Assembly (NCBI RefSeq): GCF_051955275.1
Contig: NZ_JBQCGW010000050.1
Coordinates: forward strand, 7,866-71,865
Direction of reading: 5' to 3'
DNA length: 64,000 nucleotides
Source of the DNA: Pseudobacter sp051955275
GTDB taxonomy: Bacteria > Bacteroidota > Bacteroidia > Chitinophagales > Chitinophagaceae
In this document: piece by piece, positions 38,401 through 45,948 of the stretch
Layout: the number at the start of each line of letters is the position of its first letter
How positions within the stretch are numbered: position 1 is the first letter of the stretch
The notes under the pieces: generated by a model
The model's input: the letters and a program-made list of their open reading frames with translations, nothing else
Database searches by the model: none
Told to the model about the DNA's origin: nothing
Translations under genes and position numbers: made by a program

Positions 38401-38541
38401 CCCGATAACCAGGTGCATGTACATATCGATCTTGCACAGAGAGGTGTGGGAGGTGATAACAGCTGGGGCGCATTGCCGCATGATGAATTCCGCCTGCTGG
38501 CTAAGAAATACGCCTACGGATTTGTGATCAGCCTGAAATGA
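35452..38541 (+). CDS. LacZ-type GH2 beta-galactosidase
   Basis: A 1029-residue exported exo-beta-galactosidase of the long LacZ architecture, with signal MKQLLLLILSTFSLIIVKAQ. Sugar-binding domain (about 50-210, YFQSLNGKWKFHYADK, NVPSNWEIEGFGIPIYTN), immunoglobulin-like domain, TIM barrel with KGVNRHEHDD, acid/base Glu476 in WSLGNEAGNG and nucleophile Glu540 in MCEYSHAMGNGNGN, then the C-terminal LacZ domain 4 and small-chain domain (about 700-1029; YYGRGPWENYSDRK, LGGxxxx-like WGALPHDEF). It is the last gene of PUL 2. Its TGA at 38539-38541 directly abuts the stop of the convergent VOC gene. It may act on galactose-type side chains of a uronate polymer, which is inferred from context. Confidence 0.94.
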   Translation: MKQLLLLILSTFSLIIVKAQPVRNEWENPSILDWNKEKPRASAMLFSNAADVMRDDYSRSEYFQSLNGKWKFHYADKHTERPGDFYSEQADVSGWKEINVPSNWEIEGFGIPIYTNIIYPFPKNPPFIGGDNATGSYQKEFEVPDNWNNKQVFLHFGSISGYALVYVNGQKVGMSKVAKSPAEFNITPYLKKGKNLLAVQVIRWHDGSYLEDQDFWRLSGIERDVFLFATPTVTLWDFFLKSGLDAAYKDGVFNAELLLRKFSNNIQKGIVSIDILDKNGKTILTRSRKFEIKDSLQLLRFNAKIPAPEKWNAENPALYDCIIKLTGDETTCSGAKIGFRSVEIKNAQLLVNGVPVYVKGVNRHEHDDVKGHVPSRELMLKDIRLMKEFNINAVRTSHYPNDPLWYKLCDQYGLYVVAEANIETHAMGAEWQGPFNKSIHPAYLPEWAPAHMDRERRLVETDKNHPSIIIWSLGNEAGNGPVFHDAYKWIKGRDASRPVMFEQAGEDVNTDIVAPMYPSMESMKQYAARKDVSRPYIMCEYSHAMGNGNGNFQAYWDIIRSSKHMQGGFIWDWVDQGLKATNANGDTYWAYGGDLGSFYWQHDENGVADGLLSSDRTPDPGAYEVKKGYQPVLFSYKDGKLTVRNEFDFTDLSQFDFTWELMQNGKKIKDGKFDLALPPHAIKEIALQLPMFKSLPGTEYYLNVFAYTRQAKGLLTAGHEIAREQFLYAGDYFAKEEATSGNLSVSEQGDRLTFSAGDITGEFNRQRGVFTRYARNNIVLRGFPEPYFWRAPTDNDFGNDMPEKLGIWRNAHVNPVVKKVTVGKQDKDGVLITVSFELAIAVPYEVRYLIRNDGSIAVNVSIEMTGRDLPELPRFGMRFRMPGRFDSLMYYGRGPWENYSDRKSASFVGLYNGSAKEQFYKGYIRPQESGYKTDTRWMQLLDKQGNGVMIEGLQPVCFSATNHSVESLDPGYTKKQQHPTDLPPDNQVHVHIDLAQRGVGGDNSWGALPHDEFRLLAKKYAYGFVISLK

Positions 38542-38931
38542 TCAGACTGTCACTTCAATGAGATTGCCCTCCGGATCAAGCACTACAGCTTCATAATAAC
38601 CATCGCCGGTGGTCCTTGGATTGCCTACGATCTTGTGACCATCGGCGCGGAGGGTCTCCACCAGTGCATTCACTTTCTCTTCACTGCCGGTGCTGATGGC
38701 CAGGTGTACAAAACCCTGCTGTTGTGAAAGATGGTCGTGCTGACGCTGCGCCACATCCGGCCTCCGCATCAGTTCTATACGTGAACCGCCATCGAAGCTG
38801 AGGAAGTACGATTCGAAATGCGTAAGAGGGTTCTGGTATTTGTGGTTGGGCTTCGCCCCGAAATACCGTTCATAAAAGGTTTTCATCAATTCCAGGTTCT
38901 CTACCCAGAGTGCTAAATGTTCTATTTTCAT
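38542..38931 (-). CDS. VOC-family (glyoxalase-like) protein
   Basis: A 129-residue vicinal-oxygen-chelate protein: MKIEHLALWVENLELMKTFYERYFGA, FLSFDGGSRIELM, GFVHLAIS, and YYEAVVLDPEGNLIEVTV. Metal-binding His and Glu residues are at the glyoxalase I positions, so lactoylglutathione-lyase or related dioxygenase/isomerase activity is plausible but not provable. The longer frame to 39030 overlaps the regulator gene; ATG at 38931 is chosen because it begins the first beta strand. It is 13 bp after the DeoR gene and is probably the third gene of an MFS-DeoR-VOC operon. Confidence 0.9.
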   Translation of the reverse strand: MKIEHLALWVENLELMKTFYERYFGAKPNHKYQNPLTHFESYFLSFDGGSRIELMRRPDVAQRQHDHLSQQQGFVHLAISTGSEEKVNALVETLRADGHKIVGNPRTTGDGYYEAVVLDPEGNLIEVTV

Positions 38932-38944
38932 GGTCCGTTTTTTA

Positions 38945-39694
38945 TCAGATAATTTGAATGTCGGTTTTGCGGAAACCATCCAGGTCCTTATGCTCACTTT
39001 GGAGGTCTGTGATGATGGTGTCCAGTACATCCAGGTCGCAGACCTTGAACGGTTCCCTTCTTAACAAGCGCTCGTGATTGGCCAGGGCCAGCACACTGTT
39101 GGAGGCGCTGATCATGATGCGTTTCAGGTCCACATCCTGCTGCCCGTCGCCCGTGACGCCGATCACCGGGTCCACCGCACAGGTGCCCATAAAGTAGAGA
39201 TCTGCCACAAATTCCGAAGCCTGCCTGCAGGTACTCGCCCCATAGGTAGTGGCACCGGTGTGATCATATCTGCCTCCAAGTACTATCAGTTCTATATTCC
39301 TGAAGCCCGAGAGCACCGGCACCAGCGCCTGATTATTGGTGATGATCCTTGCTGTGAGATCGGAGGGCAGCAATGTGGCAATTGCCATATTGGTGGTGCC
39401 GCCATCCATGAAGATGGTTAGACCGGGTTTGATGAATTGCTGCGCCTTCAGTCCGATCACTTCTTTTTCTTTCTTCAGGTAATGACTCCTGTCCTGGAAG
39501 GTAAGCGGGTTCCTGGCGCGTAACATGGCACCGCCGCGTACTTTTGACAAGAGGCCATTCTTGTACAGTGTTTCAATATCCCTCCTGATGGTATCCTCGG
39601 ATACATCCAGCTGGCTGGCAATCCATTCGTAAGTGAGTTGCTTTTTCTTTTTAAGTTCAGTGAGTATGAAATCGAAACGGTTTTCTTTCAGCAT
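38945..39694 (-). CDS. DeoR/GlpR-family transcriptional regulator
   Basis: A 249-residue sugar-phosphate-responsive repressor type. The winged-helix N-terminus is classical (RFDFILTELKKKKQLTYEWIA, LDVSEDTIRRDIETLYKNGLLSKVRGGA), and the DeoR effector domain follows (IFMDGGTTNMAIATLLP, ITNNQALVPVLSG, IELIVLGGRYDHTGATTYG). It lies 11 bp after the MFS gene and 13 bp before the VOC gene. It probably controls its own operon through the TGCAA-box palindrome at 40899-40936, which overlaps the promoter. The effector is probably a phosphorylated sugar derived from the MFS substrate; this is inference. Confidence 0.94.
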   Translation of the reverse strand: MLKENRFDFILTELKKKKQLTYEWIASQLDVSEDTIRRDIETLYKNGLLSKVRGGAMLRARNPLTFQDRSHYLKKEKEVIGLKAQQFIKPGLTIFMDGGTTNMAIATLLPSDLTARIITNNQALVPVLSGFRNIELIVLGGRYDHTGATTYGASTCRQASEFVADLYFMGTCAVDPVIGVTGDGQQDVDLKRIMISASNSVLALANHERLLRREPFKVCDLDVLDTIITDLQSEHKDLDGFRKTDIQII

Positions 39695-39705
39695 GGCAGG
39701 ATCGT

Positions 39706-40881
39706 TTATTTCTTGAACAGATAACCTACACTGATCACCAGCATCAGGAAGGCTGTTAACGCAAATGATACATCGAGTGAAAAATGATGCGCGATGAAAC
39801 CCAGCAGGGCAGGGCCAGCCAGGGATCCGGTGAACCCGATGGTGGTGATGGCCGGAATGCTCACGGTAGATGGAATACCGGCAATCCTTCCTCCATCACT
39901 GAAGAAGATCGGGACGATATTGGCAGCTCCGATGCCAAGTAAAATATAACCGGCCAGTACGATATATATTGAAGGGCTGATAATACTGATCACCAGGCCG
40001 GCTGTTGCTATCAGGCTGCCGGCAACCACTACGGTCTTGCTTTTGAATTTCTCCACAATGCTGTCGCCCAGCAACCGCATTACCGCCATGGCAATACTGA
40101 AAGCGGCATAACCGATGCCAGCGAGCTCTTTGGGCACTCCTTTCTGATCTCTGAGATACACGGCGCTCCAGTCGAGCATGGCCCCTTCACTGAGGAAACT
40201 GGCGAAACAGAGGAACCCGAGGAAAAGGACGGTCCTGTTCAACCATAGGTAACGGTTATGCTTACCTGTAGTTTCTTTCGGTTTGGTGAAGCGTTGTAAT
40301 ATTTCTTTTTCTGTGGAATAATCGAGAAGGTTCCTGTACTGGCTGAAAGTGATCACGGCAAGCACGATAGCGATAGCAATAGCCGCATGTAACGGCTGCA
40401 GGCCAGCTTTTACCAGGAAGCCCAGTCCCAGCGATCCGAACAATCCGCCCACGCTGAACAAACCATGCAGGGAAGACATGATGGACCTGCCATACATATT
40501 CTGTACCTGCACCCCATGCGAGTTCATGGCCACATCGATGCCTCCGGCGCCCGCTCCAAAAAACAGCAGCGCCACGGCCATCAGCCAGGGGGCGCTGATC
40601 AGTAACAGCATCGGCAACAGAACAGCTAAGGCAATACCCGATGCAGCCATCACCACCCGCGTGCCATATTTATTGCATAGCCAACCGGCCAGGGGCATCA
40701 TGATCAGGCCGCCTCCGCCCATGCACAATAACAATAGCCCCAGCTGCCCTTCATGCAAACCCAGGCGATCTTTTGCGTAAGGCACCATCGGGGCCCAGCT
40801 GGCAACTGCCAGTCCGCAAACCAGAAAAGTGAGCTGGGTAGCCCTTTTTGCCCGCACAAGCCGCTGAAAATCCCCTTCCAT
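39706..40881 (-). CDS. MFS transporter (YbjJ-like, 12 membrane helices)
   Basis: A 391-residue inner-membrane major facilitator. Hydrophobic helices run throughout (FLVCGLAVASWAPMVPYAKDRLG, LGLLLLCMGGGGLIMMPLAGWL, LLFFGAGAGGIDVAMNSHGVQV, SLHGLFSVGGLFGSLG), with a loop around residue 195 containing KETTGKHN. The GxxDVAMNxxG motif resembles E. coli YbjJ and related exporters/importers of unknown substrate. It is the first gene of the MFS-DeoR-VOC operon, preceded by a palindromic operator overlapping a consensus promoter. Sugar or sugar-acid transport is plausible from its DeoR partner but not shown. Confidence 0.9.
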   Translation of the reverse strand: MEGDFQRLVRAKRATQLTFLVCGLAVASWAPMVPYAKDRLGLHEGQLGLLLLCMGGGGLIMMPLAGWLCNKYGTRVVMAASGIALAVLLPMLLLISAPWLMAVALLFFGAGAGGIDVAMNSHGVQVQNMYGRSIMSSLHGLFSVGGLFGSLGLGFLVKAGLQPLHAAIAIAIVLAVITFSQYRNLLDYSTEKEILQRFTKPKETTGKHNRYLWLNRTVLFLGFLCFASFLSEGAMLDWSAVYLRDQKGVPKELAGIGYAAFSIAMAVMRLLGDSIVEKFKSKTVVVAGSLIATAGLVISIISPSIYIVLAGYILLGIGAANIVPIFFSDGGRIAGIPSTVSIPAITTIGFTGSLAGPALLGFIAHHFSLDVSFALTAFLMLVISVGYLFKK

Positions 40882-40898
40882 ATCTAAAAAGTATGAAA

Positions 40899-40936
40899 TG
40901 CAAAAATATGCAAACTTGCAAATATTTGCAAGTTTG
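40899..40936 (-). promoter_or_regulatory. Palindromic operator with overlapping promoter of the MFS-DeoR-VOC operon
   Basis: A perfect 26-bp palindrome (half-site CAAACTTGCAAAT) occupies 40911-40936. Four TGCA boxes start at 40899, 40909, 40917 and 40927 (spacing 10, 8, 10). Read on the minus strand, the -7 element TATTTTTG (40901-40908) is an exact TAnnTTTG match, with TTG 20 bp upstream inside the palindrome (40929-40931). A bound protein would cover the promoter, so repression, probably by the DeoR protein, is expected. Confidence 0.65.
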
Positions 40937-40963
40937 GGGGATACTGCTCCTGTTAAATTACTG

Positions 40964-42286
40964 TTAGCCCTGCCGGATCAGGTCCAGTATCTTCTCATTT
41001 TCAATGATCATCATACCCTGGCGGTCCGCCGTGATCCCTTCTTTCAGGCGGTAAGTATAGGCGGGAATATTGCCATTCATAACGGTGGGCATAAAGAGGA
41101 AGCGGATATTGGCGGAGCGGGTCTGCAATGCATGACCCACTTCAATGATATGGGTGGAGATGATGAAGAAGCAGTTCCGGTGCCGCGACAGGGCCTCCGT
41201 GATACTCAGCGTGGCCTCATATGCATCCTTCACATTGGTGCCTTTGAAGAGCTCATCGAAGATCACCACCAGGTTTTTGCCGGAATCAACGGCCTGCGCC
41301 ACGGTTTTTACGCGCAGCACTTCTGCATAAAAATGACTGTAGCCATGCTCGAGGTCGTCCGGTACATTGATGGAAGAGAAGATGCCATCTTTTACAGAAA
41401 ACTCCATGTTTTCTGCCGGCACGGGGAATCCCATATGCGCCAGGTAAACGGCAATGCCAAAGCTTTTCATATAAGTGGACTTTCCCGCCATATTCGCACC
41501 GGTCAGGAACAGCACATTATTATCAGATGAAAATTCAGCGGCATTGCTTACGGGCCTGGCCAGCAGCGGATGAACAAGTCCTGTGATATGCATCACCTGT
41601 TTTCCGGCTGGCAGTGCCCTGGGATAACAGAAGCCTTTGCTTGTTGCCACTCCTGATACTGCGATATTCACATCAAAACGGAAAATGAGCTGTACCAGCG
41701 CTTTCATTTCCTTTTGCAATTTGCCTCGCAGACAATGATCATAACTGATCAGTTGTTTCAGGGAAATGGCAGAACCAGGTTTTACTTCATCCAGCCATTG
41801 CAGGTTCTTATGCAGGAACAACTGTTGAATACTTTCTAACTCGCCGGCAACAGGGGAGTTCTTCTCATGCTCCAATCCTTCGATCAGTTTTCTGAACTGT
41901 TGCAGGAGGTGGATGGTTTGCCTGCATCCTGCCTCCACCTGACTGTATTCCTCGCTGGCAGTGAGTTTGCTGCGCAGCTTCTTCAGCGTTATATTCCAGC
42001 CCGTCTCTATAAAGTTGCCATTGGAGGAACGCAAATAGTTTTCCATCACACTGAATTCCCCGTTGGTGAAGGGCAGTTGCAGGTTTTTAGTACCGAAGTA
42101 CCGGAATATGCGTACGCGTTCATTGATCAATCCGGCATCGGTGAGTGGTTCACGGAAAAGCTGTTCCAGCAACTGCCTGCCGCCATTGGTGATGGTTTGA
42201 TCGAATAAGCGGGAGATGGAATGGCTTTTGTACCTGCCGAGCAGGTTCAGGTCTTCCAGGGTTTGTTTATCTGCAATGAAACTCAT
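40964..42286 (-). CDS. Short MutS-like ATPase (second of a tandem pair)
   Basis: A 440-residue MutS-family protein holding only the lever/core helices (about 1-220) and the ABC-type ATPase domain (about 230-440). It lacks the mismatch-recognition and connector domains of true MutS. Walker A is LTGANMAGKSTYMKS, Walker B VVIFDELFKGTN, followed by the MutS-type ISTHIIE histidine switch. No Smr nuclease domain is present, unlike MutS2. Its ATG overlaps the stop of its paralogue by 4 bp (ATGA), so translation is coupled. A role in mismatch repair is unlikely without the recognition domain; branched DNA binding or another function is possible. Confidence 0.9.
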   Translation of the reverse strand: MSFIADKQTLEDLNLLGRYKSHSISRLFDQTITNGGRQLLEQLFREPLTDAGLINERVRIFRYFGTKNLQLPFTNGEFSVMENYLRSSNGNFIETGWNITLKKLRSKLTASEEYSQVEAGCRQTIHLLQQFRKLIEGLEHEKNSPVAGELESIQQLFLHKNLQWLDEVKPGSAISLKQLISYDHCLRGKLQKEMKALVQLIFRFDVNIAVSGVATSKGFCYPRALPAGKQVMHITGLVHPLLARPVSNAAEFSSDNNVLFLTGANMAGKSTYMKSFGIAVYLAHMGFPVPAENMEFSVKDGIFSSINVPDDLEHGYSHFYAEVLRVKTVAQAVDSGKNLVVIFDELFKGTNVKDAYEATLSITEALSRHRNCFFIISTHIIEVGHALQTRSANIRFLFMPTVMNGNIPAYTYRLKEGITADRQGMMIIENEKILDLIRQG

Positions 42287-43632
42287 GATGCCGTTTTTTT
42301 AGAGAACCTGTTATTGATGATATCGAGGATGCCTTCATTGTTGATGATCACCATCCCGTGCCTGTCTGCTGTAATGCCTTCTGCCAGCGTATAGGTATAA
42401 ACGGGTTTGTTGTTTTGCATGATAGTAGGGAGAAAGGTGAAATGAATATTGCTGCATCGTTGTTTCAGTACTTCTCCGGCTTCGATGATATGGGTGGATA
42501 CGATGAACATGCAGTTCTTCTTACTGGCAAAAGCTTCCGTGATGGCGATGGTGGCTTCTCCTGCATCTTTCACATTGGTACCCCTGAACAGTTCATCAAA
42601 GATGATAAAGAGGTTCTTTGCCACCCCCAGCTCCTGCGCCACTTTTTTCACTCGTAATACTTCTGCATAAAAATGGCTGCTGCCTGTGGCCAGGTTATCG
42701 GAAAGATTGATGGTGGTGTAAATGCCATCCCTTACTGAAAAACTCATCTTCTTTGCCGCCACCGGAAAACCCATATGCGCCAGGTACAGTGCGATGCCCA
42801 GGGATTTCATGAAAGTGGACTTGCCGGCCATATTGGCGCCGGTCAGGAAAATGATATTACTGTCAGGAGTGATATGCAAGGTGTTGGGCACAGCATGTTG
42901 CACCATGGGATGGTATACGCCTTCGAGATGCACGGTATGATCTTCCTTCTTCAATGCTTCCGGAAATACGTAGCCATTCTTTGCCGCCACTTTCGCCACA
43001 GAAATATACACATCCAGCTGGTAGATATGATGCAGTATCCGCTGCATGATCTTTCTGCTGCGGAACCGCAGGATATCATCCAGTACAGCGGTTTCTGAAT
43101 AGGATAGTTTTGCTTTGGGCTTTTGCTGCATTACCGGCAGCAGGTCAGTATCACTGAGATGCCTGCCCAGTTCCAGCAAAACACCTGCGTAAGGTGTTTC
43201 GCTGGCTGTATCGTTGATCCGGTGCAGGAAGTCCTGCAGGGTATGCAGGATCTCCGTCATGGCGGACACACCGTTATGGATGATCTTATATTGATGGTCC
43301 TCTGCTATCAGGTGGCGGATCTTTCCTCCGATCGTTTCTTTGTCGCGGCTCAGTCTGGTTCTTTCATCATCCATCTCCAGATACAGACTGGCGCTGTCGA
43401 ACAGCATGCTGCTGAATGGGAAGTTGATCCCTGCAGCACTGAAATACCTGATGATCAGACTTCGGTTATTGATCTGCGTTGTATCGGACATCGGGTAGAG
43501 GAATAGCTGTTCCAGGATATCCGCACCGCCCCTTGTATGGGTATGGTTGAAAATGGTATAGATGCTGTCCTTGCCCGGCTTGCCGAAAATATTCAGGTCA
43601 TCGAGGGTTTGCTTGTCGGTATTGAATTGCAT
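42283..43632 (-). CDS. Short MutS-like ATPase (first of a tandem pair)
   Basis: A 449-residue paralogue of the neighbouring 440-residue protein with the same plan: QFNTDKQTLDDLNIFGKPGKDSI, helical core, then Walker A LTGANMAGKSTFMKS, Walker B FIIFDELFRGTN and ISTHIIEAGE. As MutS ATPases work as dimers, the two may form a heterodimer. It starts 7 bp after the GldF-GldG fusion gene, placing the MutS-like pair in the gliding-type ABC operon. It lacks the N-terminal mismatch-binding domain, so the mutS symbol is not used. Confidence 0.9.
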   Translation of the reverse strand: MQFNTDKQTLDDLNIFGKPGKDSIYTIFNHTHTRGGADILEQLFLYPMSDTTQINNRSLIIRYFSAAGINFPFSSMLFDSASLYLEMDDERTRLSRDKETIGGKIRHLIAEDHQYKIIHNGVSAMTEILHTLQDFLHRINDTASETPYAGVLLELGRHLSDTDLLPVMQQKPKAKLSYSETAVLDDILRFRSRKIMQRILHHIYQLDVYISVAKVAAKNGYVFPEALKKEDHTVHLEGVYHPMVQHAVPNTLHITPDSNIIFLTGANMAGKSTFMKSLGIALYLAHMGFPVAAKKMSFSVRDGIYTTINLSDNLATGSSHFYAEVLRVKKVAQELGVAKNLFIIFDELFRGTNVKDAGEATIAITEAFASKKNCMFIVSTHIIEAGEVLKQRCSNIHFTFLPTIMQNNKPVYTYTLAEGITADRHGMVIINNEGILDIINNRFSKKTAS

Positions 43633-43639
43633 GTAGCGC

Positions 43640-45940
43640 TTATTTTCGTTTACGTCTGATCAGCAGGATGGCTCCGCATGCCAGCAGAATACCCGGCGCG
43701 ATCCATACGAACAGGAGCTTGAAAAATTTAGCCTGATCCTTGGTTACATTGAGTTTGTAGTCCTCCACAGGTGGCCTGGAGGTATCGATCGGAAATTCTC
43801 CGTAGCTCAGCCAGCTGAACAGCCCGGTATTGAAAACAAAGTTTGCGGAACGCAGGTTGAAGCGCTGCAGTTCTGCATTGCTCATGAAATCGGCATCAGC
43901 GCTGATGATGATCCTTTGCTCTTTGCCGTTGATGTTCCTGGTGAGACTGATAGCGGTAGGGAAAGATCCTCTCTTATCGCCTGCTGCTGAATCAAACAGT
44001 ACTTCTGCCGAATCGCTGACCAGTTTTCCCTGCTTTAGCCAGGTGCCTTTGGGATCTGTAACCAGCAGCGGGCTCACTTTGAATGCACCGGAATCAGAAT
44101 AGGAGAGCGAGGTAGTACCCGGCATGGTAGCACGTGCACTGTCGTGTGCCGCGTGTTCCAGGGGCTTGAAAAAGCTGGATACGGTCTGCGTGATGAAAGG
44201 TGTAACCAGTTCGGGTTGCATTTCTTTAGTAGGTTGTACAATCAAACCATCCATCATTTTTACACCCAGTGTGGCAAGTAAAGGATTGAGGATGGCCTGT
44301 TTACCGGGCTCTCCTGCAATGAGGATATTGCCGCCATTGCTGATGTATTCTTCCAGCTTGTTCATTTCAGCCGGTGTGAGCGCCACTTTGGGATCTGCCA
44401 GCACCAGCGCGGATATGTCAGAAGGGATTGCCTGACTGGCCAGGGAAAGCGTGTCCACATCAAAACCCTGGTTGATCAGTGAATTCCTGAATGTTTTCAG
44501 ATTGGTGAGGGCCTTGTATTCCCTGTCGCCCACCTTGTTGATATCCCTTTGCAGGTTGCCGGTAAGGAAAACGATCTTTGGCATTTTTGCCTGCTGCAGT
44601 CTTTTAAAAGCGGCGGACACTTCGGGTTCATCCGGCCACTGGCGATTATCATTGTAGACCCGCAGGAATGTGCTTCGGCCCTTGTACTTCAATTGCATCA
44701 CATAGCGGTTATATTCTGGACGGAGATCGATGATCTTGCGGATCTCGGCCGGTGATTTGAAGTCGGATAATTTCATATCCTTACTGTCGGCAATCCGCTT
44801 CGCTATCTCTTCCGCAGATTTACCTCCCATATAACGTACAAAGTTGGGATTATCCAGCACTGTATCGTAATACAGTACCGAGCTCAGTTTCATATTGTGT
44901 TTGAACCGCATATAGGGTTCCCATTTTCTCAGCGTGGAATTATAAGATTCGGGTGATCCTAAATTGTAATGATTTCCGAGCAGGTTGGTGTAAGCAATCA
45001 CTTCCAGCTGATCATCTCCCAGCTCTTTTATGATGCGTTGTGCATTGGGCGTGAGTGTGCGTAGTTTCTGAGCGGTGGCATCATAATAGCCTACCAGGCT
45101 GGGAATGGAGCTGATATACCCGATGGTAAGTGTAACGGCCATAGCCAGAACATATCTTCCCCAGCGGACAAGGGCTGGTTTCGATTCCATATCCGATCTC
45201 ATTTTGTAAATGCTCAGGCTAAGGAACAGGTACATGATCACCAGGAAATAGATCACATCTTTGGTGGTGATCAGTCCGAATGCCATATTGCTGGTGCGGC
45301 CCGATAAGGAAAGGAAATAAGTGAGATTCCTTACAAAGGGAATGCCCTGCCATAGTTCACCAACATAACTGAGCACACCAAACATTACGAATGTACAAAT
45401 GGCCGCTACTATCTGGTAGTTGGTCAGGCTGCTCATGAAAAGACCGATAGCAGCATAGGCACATAACAGCAGCAGGAAGGCCAGCAGTGCGCTCACCAAC
45501 ATGCCTGTGTCAAGGTTCGGGATCTGAAATATTCCTGTCACTACAAAGATGCCCGCAAACAATACCAGCAGGAGGCTGTAGAATACCATACTCAGGAATT
45601 TACCGAGCACGATCTCTCTTACCTTGATAGGAGATGAATGTAATAGTTTTATTGTGCCGCTGCTGGTTTCCCGGCTGATCAGGCCCATGGTGAGCAGTGG
45701 CATATAGAGATAGATATTTTTCAGTACGCTGGCAAAGACCCCGCGGTTGCTGAGAAATATGAAATCGGTCATACTCATCCTCAGCAGATTCCCAGCCTCC
45801 TGGTCGCGGGCAATTATTTCAACCACACTGGTATAAGCAATGGAACATTGGATAAGGAAGATGATCATCAGGAACCAGGCGATGGGAGAGTAGAACAAGG
45901 TACGCAGTTCGGTACCTGCCACTCTTAATATTGTTTTCAT
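43640..45940 (-). CDS. GldF-GldG fusion: ABC-2 permease with GldG-type domain
   Basis: A 766-residue membrane protein. Residues 1-240 are an ABC-2 permease like GldF (TELRTLFYSPIAWFLMIIFLIQCS, GLISRETSSGTIKLLHSSPIK with the ABC-2 EETSG-type motif, LLLLCAYAAIGLFMSSLTNYQ). Residues about 250-740 resemble GldG (a periplasmic/ThuA-like region, PKIVFLTGNLQRDINKVGDREY, SALVLADPKVALTPAEMNKLEEYISNGGNILIAGEPG), ending with a helix and a basic tail. In Flavobacterium johnsoniae GldA, GldF and GldG were reported as needed for gliding and are separate genes; here F and G are fused. It is 8 bp after the ATPase gene. A general export function is also possible. Confidence 0.88.
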   Translation of the reverse strand: MKTILRVAGTELRTLFYSPIAWFLMIIFLIQCSIAYTSVVEIIARDQEAGNLLRMSMTDFIFLSNRGVFASVLKNIYLYMPLLTMGLISRETSSGTIKLLHSSPIKVREIVLGKFLSMVFYSLLLVLFAGIFVVTGIFQIPNLDTGMLVSALLAFLLLLCAYAAIGLFMSSLTNYQIVAAICTFVMFGVLSYVGELWQGIPFVRNLTYFLSLSGRTSNMAFGLITTKDVIYFLVIMYLFLSLSIYKMRSDMESKPALVRWGRYVLAMAVTLTIGYISSIPSLVGYYDATAQKLRTLTPNAQRIIKELGDDQLEVIAYTNLLGNHYNLGSPESYNSTLRKWEPYMRFKHNMKLSSVLYYDTVLDNPNFVRYMGGKSAEEIAKRIADSKDMKLSDFKSPAEIRKIIDLRPEYNRYVMQLKYKGRSTFLRVYNDNRQWPDEPEVSAAFKRLQQAKMPKIVFLTGNLQRDINKVGDREYKALTNLKTFRNSLINQGFDVDTLSLASQAIPSDISALVLADPKVALTPAEMNKLEEYISNGGNILIAGEPGKQAILNPLLATLGVKMMDGLIVQPTKEMQPELVTPFITQTVSSFFKPLEHAAHDSARATMPGTTSLSYSDSGAFKVSPLLVTDPKGTWLKQGKLVSDSAEVLFDSAAGDKRGSFPTAISLTRNINGKEQRIIISADADFMSNAELQRFNLRSANFVFNTGLFSWLSYGEFPIDTSRPPVEDYKLNVTKDQAKFFKLLFVWIAPGILLACGAILLIRRKRK

Positions 45941-45948
45941 GGAATACT

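Noticed and set aside
40964..43632. Calling the pair mutS or mutS2
   Set aside because: Both lack the mismatch-recognition domain of MutS and the Smr domain of MutS2; only the core helices and ATPase are present.
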